A program made the position numbers and the translations under genes. The notes beneath the pieces are model-generated. The model was not told where the DNA came from. It saw nothing but the letters and a program-made list of their open reading frames with translations, and ran no database searches. 10,402 nucleotides of DNA from an uncultured Actinomycetes bacterium (GTDB taxonomy: Bacteria > Actinomycetota > Thermoleophilia > Gaiellales > F1-60-MAGs149), in contig CAJCBN010000064.1 of assembly GCA_903960645.1 (NCBI GenBank), forward strand, positions 1 to 10,402. The letters run 5' to 3'. This document shows, one piece after another, positions 6,648-10,402 of this stretch (the stretch's first letter is position 1; each line of letters begins with the position of its first letter).

Positions 6648-7393
6648 GGGACGGGTTCGAAGCCGGCGGCCGCGAGCTCCCGCTGGCCGGTCGGCCCGGT
6701 CAGCAGCTCGAGGTAGGCGGTCGCGGCGGCGCTGGGCGCACCCTCGCGGAGGACGGCGCAGGCCGTGTAGATGACGGTGGGCTCCGCGGCGGCTGGCAGC
6801 GGAATGGCGACCACGGCGCTGCTGGCACGGGCATCGGTGGTGTAGGCGATGCCCGCATCGGCGGATCCGAGCGCGACCTTGGCGACGATGCCGGCGGCAT
6901 CCTGCTCCTCGCTGAGCGTATGCCGGGCGAGCAGTGCCTCGGCGCCCAGCAGGGCCAGCGCCTCGCGGGTGTAGGTTCCGATCGGCACCGCTGTAGCGCC
7001 GATGGCCAGCCGCCGGGGTGGCCCCGAGCGCAGGTCGTCGAGCGAGGCAACGGCGGCGTTCTCCACGGGGAGGATCAGGGCGAGGGTGTTCGAGGCGAAG
7101 GGCACGGGCTCGCTGCAGCGTCCTTCGGCCCGCAGCAGGCGTGGGTAGCGTGGACTGGCAGCCGCGAAGACGTCGGCTGGGGCTCCCTGGCGGATCTGCT
7201 CGGCGAGCGTGTCGGACCCCGCGAAGGAGTAGCGGGCCGCGTCGTCGAGGGCGGGCAGCGCCTGCTTCAGGGACGAGGCGCCGTAGACGGTCAGCGTGGG
7301 GGCGTCGTCATCGCCCCCGCGCACGGCGACCACGATGCCGAGGGCGATGGCGGCAACGACGAGGGCAAGGCCGAGGAGGCGGGTCGGCGACAT
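6644..7393 (-). CDS. modA: Molybdate ABC transporter substrate-binding protein ModA
   Basis: A 249-residue extracytoplasmic oxyanion-binding protein. Signature stretches: LTVYGASSLKQALP (34-47) with Ser40/Ser41, FAGSDTLAEQIRQGAPADVF (57-76) with Ser60, PFASNTLALILP, VPIGTYTREAL, and ADAGIAYTTDA, all at the places where ModA proteins hold the ligand. The N-terminus has a hydrophobic helix (6-24), then RGGDDD. There is no lipobox Cys and no clear signal-peptidase site, so it may remain anchored by its N-terminal helix. The ATG at 7393 has TAGGCT ending 6 nt ahead and TTGTAT 17 bp further up, a good leaderless promoter. It is first in the modA-modB-HTH/Mop operon. Tungstate versus molybdate cannot be told from sequence. 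Confidence 0.93.
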   Translation of the reverse strand: MSPTRLLGLALVVAAIALGIVVAVRGGDDDAPTLTVYGASSLKQALPALDDAARYSFAGSDTLAEQIRQGAPADVFAAASPRYPRLLRAEGRCSEPVPFASNTLALILPVENAAVASLDDLRSGPPRRLAIGATAVPIGTYTREALALLGAEALLARHTLSEEQDAAGIVAKVALGSADAGIAYTTDARASSAVVAIPLPAAAEPTVIYTACAVLREGAPSAAATAYLELLTGPTGQRELAAAGFEPVP

Positions 7394-7399
7394 GGCGGC

Positions 7400-7428
7400 A
7401 GCCTATCCGCAGTCTTATCTAGATACAA
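7400..7428 (-). promoter_or_regulatory. Candidate modA promoter (leaderless)
   Basis: On the minus strand, TTGTAT (7428-7423) and TAGGCT (7405-7400) are separated by 17 bp, and six bases follow before the ATG. This is the best -35/-10 pair in the window after that of tetR. The -35 box lies inside the double palindrome, so a bound regulator would block it. Confidence 0.6.
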
Positions 7429-7439
7429 CCTAGGTATCT
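7416..7439. promoter_or_regulatory. Candidate mod operator: two tandem CTAG-centred palindromes
   Basis: TATCTAGATA (7416-7425) and ACCTAGGT (7428-7435) are perfect palindromes sharing the core AYCTAGRT, with centres 11 bp apart, one turn of helix. A larger inverted repeat AGATAC-N7-GTATCT spans 7421-7439. The patch is about one third G+C in a region near 70%. It covers the modA -35 box, as expected for a repressor site. The HTH-Mop protein of the same cluster is the likely ligand-sensing binder; this link is inference. Confidence 0.55.
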
Positions 7440-7498
7440 GTGACGCGTTGTGTGTCCTCGGCCGGCACGCCGGGCGGTGGCGCGCTCGGTCGCTGTGC

Positions 7499-7504
7499 GA
7501 AACT
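7499..7504 (+). promoter_or_regulatory. Candidate -10 element for the enolase-family gene (leaderless)
   Basis: GAAACT ends 6 nt before the ATG at 7511. It keeps A at position 2 and T at position 6 but is otherwise a poor -10, and no -35 box is seen. There is no Shine-Dalgarno. Confidence 0.3.
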
Positions 7505-7510
7505 GGCGCC

Positions 7511-8680
7511 ATGCAGATCACTGCCATCCGCGCGATCCCGGTCAACATCCCGTTCGTCGCGCCCTACCGCTTCGCCTACGGCTCCATCGCGAGTGTGACC
7601 AAGACCATCGTCGAGGTGACCACCGACGACGGGGTGGTGGGGTACGGCGAGGCGGCCGACGGCGATCGCAGCGCCGCGATCATGGCCGTGGCGCCGCGGG
7701 TGATCGGCCACGACCCGCTCGACCTCGATGCGATTGAGACGGCGATCGTGCCCGGCTATGCCTACTCCCCCTGGAACGACGTGCTCGGTGCCAAGCGCAC
7801 GTTCGGCGCGATCGAAATCGCGCTCTGGGATATCCGGGGCAAGGTCGAAGGCAAGCCGCTGTACGAGCTGCTCGGCGGCGCCGTGCGGACGGAGATCCCG
7901 CTGACGGAGTACTTCTCCTATCGCTACCCCGGCCCGAACCATCCCGGCGAATCGTCGCCCCTCGAGGTGGCGCGCGAGTGCGCGCGGCTGCTCGAGGAGT
8001 TTGGCGGCACGATCTTCGAGGGCAAGGTTGGGACAGTGGGCGTCGATGAAGAGCTCGCGATGGTGCGCGAGATCCGCGCGGCGATCGGCGACCGGCCGTT
8101 ACGGCTCGACTGCAATGGCGGTTGGCTTGTCGCGACCGCCCGCGAGCTGATCCCGCGCTTCGATGCGTTCGGCATCGATGCCTGGGAAGAACCCGTTGAG
8201 GGCCTCGAAGATCTGCTGGCGATTCGCGACGTGACCGACCGCCCGCTCTCAACGCACGTGACGGACCTGCCACTCGCCAAGGCGCTCGGCGTGCCCGACG
8301 TGATCGTCACGAACCTCAACGAGCAGGGCGGAATCCGTCGCACGGTGGAGTTCGTCCGCGCCTGTCAGGCCGCGGGTATCGGCTTCCGCTTTCACTCGGG
8401 CGAGACGGGCGTGGCCAGCACCGCGTATCTCCACATGACGGCCGCGATCGACCACATCGACGACGCCAGTCAGACGCTCTTCCGCTGGTATGGCGACGAC
8501 GTCATCGTCGGTGGTCCGTACGTACCGCGTGGTGGCGTCGTACCCGTGCCGACCGGTCCGGGGCTCGGCATCGAGATCGACCACGACGCGCTCGATCGCT
8601 GTCATCGACGGTACCTCGCCGAAGGGCCGTTCCCTGGCGCGGACGGGGCGGAGTACGGCGCGGAGTTCGCCCGGCGCTAG
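7511..8680 (+). CDS. Mandelate racemase/muconate lactonizing (enolase superfamily) enzyme
   Basis: A 389-residue enolase-superfamily protein: N-terminal capping domain (1 to about 125, including VTTDDGVVGYGEAA and FGAIEIALWDIRGKVEGKPL) and a C-terminal barrel. Likely Mg2+ ligands are Asp200 in LRLDCNGGW and Glu226 or Glu227 in DAWEEPVEG. The usual barrel KxK motif appears as Glu170-Gly171-Lys172 (FEGKVG). The third metal position is STHVTD (His249), the usual dyad Asp is Asn268 in VTNLNEQGGI, and the dyad His is His295 in RFHSGETG. These enzymes abstract a proton alpha to a carboxylate, as in glucarate dehydratase or mandelate racemase; the substrate cannot be named here. The ATG at 7511 is chosen from the standard MQITAIRAIPV beginning; in-frame extension upstream runs through the mod control region and is not credible. 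It is a single-gene unit. Confidence 0.9.
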   Translation: MQITAIRAIPVNIPFVAPYRFAYGSIASVTKTIVEVTTDDGVVGYGEAADGDRSAAIMAVAPRVIGHDPLDLDAIETAIVPGYAYSPWNDVLGAKRTFGAIEIALWDIRGKVEGKPLYELLGGAVRTEIPLTEYFSYRYPGPNHPGESSPLEVARECARLLEEFGGTIFEGKVGTVGVDEELAMVREIRAAIGDRPLRLDCNGGWLVATARELIPRFDAFGIDAWEEPVEGLEDLLAIRDVTDRPLSTHVTDLPLAKALGVPDVIVTNLNEQGGIRRTVEFVRACQAAGIGFRFHSGETGVASTAYLHMTAAIDHIDDASQTLFRWYGDDVIVGGPYVPRGGVVPVPTGPGLGIEIDHDALDRCHRRYLAEGPFPGADGAEYGAEFARR

Positions 8681-8704
8681 CGCGGGCGATCGGGCGCGCT
8701 AGCG
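8675..8704. terminator. Bidirectional hairpin between enolase-family gene and tRNA-Gln
   Basis: CGCTAGCGCG (8675-8684) and CGCGCTAGCG (8695-8704) form a perfect 10-bp stem with a 10-nt loop. The left arm holds the TAG stop of the enolase-family gene. The hairpin also lies about 30 nt beyond the tRNA 3' end on the other strand, so it could end both transcripts. There is no U tract, as is common for hairpins in high-G+C actinobacteria. Confidence 0.55.
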
Positions 8705-8735
8705 GTCGGCGTCTGCTGCGCGGCGGGGCGAAAGG

Positions 8736-8806
8736 CTGGGGCGGCAGGATTCGAACCTGCGGTGGCGGGACCAAAACCCGCTGCCTTACCACTTGGCGAC
8801 GCCCCA
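8736..8806 (-). tRNA. trnQ: tRNA-Gln (anticodon UUG)
   Basis: A 71-nt cloverleaf read on the minus strand. The acceptor stem TGGGGCG pairs with CGCCCCA, discriminator G. The D arm is GCC/GGC with loop AAGTGGTAA. The anticodon arm is GCGGG/CCCGC with loop TTTTGGT, giving anticodon TTG at 8774-8772 (reads CAA, and CAG by wobble). The T arm is GCAGG/CCTGC with loop TTCGAAT. CCA is not encoded (CCT follows), so it must be added after transcription. The first U1-A72 pair fits bacterial glutamine tRNA. It lies downstream of the iclR gene on the same strand. Confidence 0.95.
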
Positions 8807-8818
8807 GAGTCGCGACGG

Positions 8819-8846
8819 AGCGTAGCGGGCTGTGCGCTCGGGTCAG
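8819..8846 (-). promoter_or_regulatory. Candidate tRNA-Gln promoter
   Basis: On the minus strand CTGACC (8846-8841), overlapping the iclR stop codon, and TACGCT (8824-8819) are 16 bp apart and end 12 nt before the tRNA 5' end. Independent transcription is plausible, but read-through from iclR is also possible. Confidence 0.35.
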
Positions 8847-9565
8847 GCGGCGGCGAGTCCGATCGAGGCGCCGACGGCCGCGGCGGCGCGTGCGACGACC
8901 GGTGCGGCGGCATCAAGCTGGGCGCCGAAGCGGAAGGCGGGCGCCGACACATTGACGGCGCCGATCACACGGCCGGCGGCGTCGTGGATCGGTGCGGCCA
9001 CGGACACGAGGCCCGGCTCGAACTCCTCGCGCACGATCGCGAAGCCCTGTTCGCGGGCCAGTGCGATGGCGTCGGCGAAGGTGCCGAGACCGGTGGCGCC
9101 GAGCTCGTCGTCGGACAGCCCGGTGGCCAGCGCGCGGCCGGCGGAGGTCGTCGCGAGCGGCGTCAGGCCACCGACCCGGCCGGGGGCGTGGATCGCCGCG
9201 GCGGGGGACTCCGTGGCGAGCGTGAGCACCTGATCATGCTGGCGCACCGAGAGGTGCGCGCTCTCGCCGAGCTCGGCGACCAGCGCGAGCAGGACGGGGC
9301 GCGCCGCACTGATCAGCGGCGCGTCGCCGGCGAGGGCGGCCAGCGAGAACACCTGCCAGCCGAGGCGGTACGCGAGCGTGTCGGGGTCCCGCGTGACGAA
9401 GCCACGCTCATCGAGCACCGCGAGCGTGCGCGAGACCTGGCTCTTGTCGCTGCCGAGCAGGTCGGCCAGCTGCGAGACACCCATGCCGTCGCGCGCGGCG
9501 AGCGGGCCGGCGAGCGCGCTCAGGACGTCGAGGCCGCGTCCGAGCGCGGCGTTGCCCGGATTCAT
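8843..9565 (-). CDS. IclR family transcriptional regulator
   Basis: A 240-residue regulator of usual IclR length. The N-terminal winged HTH is GVSQLADLLGSDKSQVSRTL (29-48) then AVLDERGFVTRDPDTLAYRL. The C-terminal effector domain includes HLSVRQHDQVLTLA, TPLATTSAGRALATGLSDDE, EEFEPGLVSVAAPIHDAAG and VIGAVNVSAPAFRF, the normal IclR ligand-domain blocks. The ATG at 9565 overlaps the stop of the MttB-family gene (ATGA), with GAGG 8-11 nt ahead, so the two are co-translated. Longer in-frame readings run into the MttB gene and are rejected. It probably senses a substrate or product of the methyltransferase and controls this operon; the effector is unknown. Confidence 0.92.
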   Translation of the reverse strand: MNPGNAALGRGLDVLSALAGPLAARDGMGVSQLADLLGSDKSQVSRTLAVLDERGFVTRDPDTLAYRLGWQVFSLAALAGDAPLISAARPVLLALVAELGESAHLSVRQHDQVLTLATESPAAAIHAPGRVGGLTPLATTSAGRALATGLSDDELGATGLGTFADAIALAREQGFAIVREEFEPGLVSVAAPIHDAAGRVIGAVNVSAPAFRFGAQLDAAAPVVARAAAAVGASIGLAAA

Positions 9566-10402
9566 GCGAGCGCCTCGACGACGTCGCCGTTCTCCGCGAC
9601 GCGGCGGCGCACGAAGTCGAGCAGCTCGGCCTCCGTGTCGGCCGCGAGTGGCGGCTGCTCGTACGTCTCGAGGAGCTCGCGCCAGCGCAGTGCGGCTCGT
9701 GCGGCATGGTCCAGTCGACCGTTCTTGTTCCAGCGGTCGTTGTTCTCGGTCGTGGCGATCGTCGGCCGCCAGAAGCAGTCGCGAAAGCGCTCCAGCGTGT
9801 GCTGCGTGCCGAAGAAGTGCCCGCCGTGTCCGGCCTCCACGTGCGCGTCGAAGGCGAGATCCGCCTCGGTCAGCTCGACCTTCCGGAACTGGTGGCAGAG
9901 CAGATCGAGCAGCTCCGTGTCGGCGATGAACTTCTCGAAGCCGGTGACCAGCCCGCCTTCCAGCCAGCCGGCCGTCTGCCAGCAGACGTTGGCGCCGGCC
10001 AGGAACGCGGACAGCAGGGTGTTCATCGCCTCGTAGCCGGCCTGGTAGTCGGGCAGCGGGCTCGAGGTCAGCGTGCCGCCGCCCGAACGCCACGGCAGGC
10101 CGAGGTCGCGGGCGATCTGGCCGGAGGCGTAGAGACCGAACGCCGACTCGGGGCCGCCGAAGGCGGGCGAGCCGGTCTTCATGTCGGTGGCGGATAGGAA
10201 CGAGCCCATCACGCAGGGCGTGCCTGGGCGCACGAGCTGGACCAACGCGACCCCGGCGAGGCTCTCGAGCGTCTGCTGCACAAGCGCCGCCGGCGTGGAG
10301 ACCGGCGCCATCGCCCCCATCAGGAGAAACGGCGTGATGATGATCGCCTGTCCGGCCGCGCCGTAGTTGAGGATGCCGTCGAGCATGCGCGCGTCGAAGC
10401 GC
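9562..10402 (-). CDS. Trimethylamine/glycine-betaine methyltransferase family protein (MttB-like, non-pyrrolysine; 5' part outside window)
   Basis: The visible 279 residues are the C-terminal part of an MttB-superfamily barrel methyltransferase, which transfers a methyl group from a quaternary or tertiary amine to a corrinoid protein. Family stretches: GAMAPVSTPAALVQQTLESL, PGTPCVMGSFLSATDMKTGS, PAFGGPESAF, ANVCWQTAGWLEGGL, and GHGGHFFGTQHTLERFRDCF. Full proteins are about 480-520 residues; the pyrrolysine position of archaeal MttB (residue 334 of about 495) should therefore fall in the visible part, and no in-frame stop occurs there. This is a non-Pyl homologue of the MtgB type, for which glycine betaine is a known substrate in some members. 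The ending overlaps the iclR start. No corrinoid-protein gene is seen in the window; it may lie to the right. Confidence 0.9.
   Translation of the reverse strand, partial: RFDARMLDGILNYGAAGQAIIITPFLLMGAMAPVSTPAALVQQTLESLAGVALVQLVRPGTPCVMGSFLSATDMKTGSPAFGGPESAFGLYASGQIARDLGLPWRSGGGTLTSSPLPDYQAGYEAMNTLLSAFLAGANVCWQTAGWLEGGLVTGFEKFIADTELLDLLCHQFRKVELTEADLAFDAHVEAGHGGHFFGTQHTLERFRDCFWRPTIATTENNDRWNKNGRLDHAARAALRWRELLETYEQPPLAADTEAELLDFVRRRVAENGDVVEALA

Noticed and set aside
7440..7498. Molybdenum-cofactor or other riboswitch ahead of the enolase-family gene
   Set aside because: The stretch is short, G+C rich and without a clear multi-stem fold; the start looks leaderless, which leaves no 5' UTR for a riboswitch.
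6443..7510. In-frame upstream extension of the enolase-family gene
   Set aside because: It would cross modB, modA and the mod control region antisense; the protein begins normally at MQITAIRAIPV (7511).
8762..10036. Plus-strand open frame opposite iclR and the MttB-family gene
   Set aside because: Antisense to two well-supported genes and starts inside the tRNA gene.
9566..10093. Longer N-terminus for the IclR protein
   Set aside because: It reads through the MttB-family gene in another frame as Arg-rich sequence; the IclR domain starts right after ATG 9565.
9562..10402. Possible pyrrolysine-containing MttB
   Set aside because: No in-frame TAG occurs in the visible C-terminal part where the Pyl residue would be.
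1..10402. CRISPR array, insertion sequence, prophage, toxin-antitoxin or defence island
   Set aside because: No regular repeat-spacer array, transposase, integrase or terminal inverted repeats were seen; the tRNA has no partial duplicate nearby that would suggest an attachment site.

Overview
The window is about 70% G+C and codes densely on both strands, with almost no space between genes. Codon use, the SD-poor and apparently leaderless starts, the PotA-like, TetR/BetI-like, IclR and MttB-type genes, and a tRNA without an encoded CCA suggest a high-G+C actinobacterium. Thermoleophilia (Solirubrobacterales-like) is my best guess, but no rRNA or marker gene is present to prove it. Nothing looks like a phage, transposon, CRISPR array or other mobile island.

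Layout, left to right. (1) 1-1635, minus strand: a polyamine-type ABC importer, with a PotA-like ATPase followed by a lipoprotein binding protein cut by the window edge. (2) 1636-1781: divergent control region. (3) 1782-3898, plus strand: a TetR regulator, a 147-aa protein of unknown function, and a degenerate-looking SAM-methyltransferase-fold protein joined to it by a GTGA overlap. (4) 3901-4677, minus: a 2-keto-4-pentenoate hydratase-family enzyme, tail to tail with the methyltransferase gene. (5) 4745-5350, plus: an uncharacterised 201-aa protein. (6) 5454-7393, minus: molybdate uptake genes in the order modA, modB, then a small HTH-plus-Mop regulator/sensor; no modC is present. (7) 7394-7510: divergent control region with a striking A+T-rich double palindrome over the modA promoter. 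(8) 7511-8680, plus: an enolase-superfamily enzyme with atypical active-site residues. (9) 8675-8704: a hairpin, then tRNA-Gln(UUG) on the minus strand. (10) 8843-10402, minus: a non-pyrrolysine MttB-family methyltransferase (cut by the right edge) overlapping an IclR regulator.

How it works together. The first module probably imports polyamines or a similar cationic solute, perhaps under the divergent TetR regulator. The mod module probably imports molybdate or tungstate; the HTH-Mop protein is a natural candidate for binding the double palindrome when oxyanion is bound. The MttB/IclR pair suggests demethylation of a quaternary amine under IclR control.

The most general signal is at the starts. 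Seven genes have a -10-like hexamer with A at position 2 and T at position 6, ending 6 or 7 nt before the start codon and with no Shine-Dalgarno sequence, which is the geometry of leaderless mRNAs. I see no clear new multi-gene system; the strongest leads are the leaderless start set, the modA operator, the missing modC and the altered enolase-family active site.
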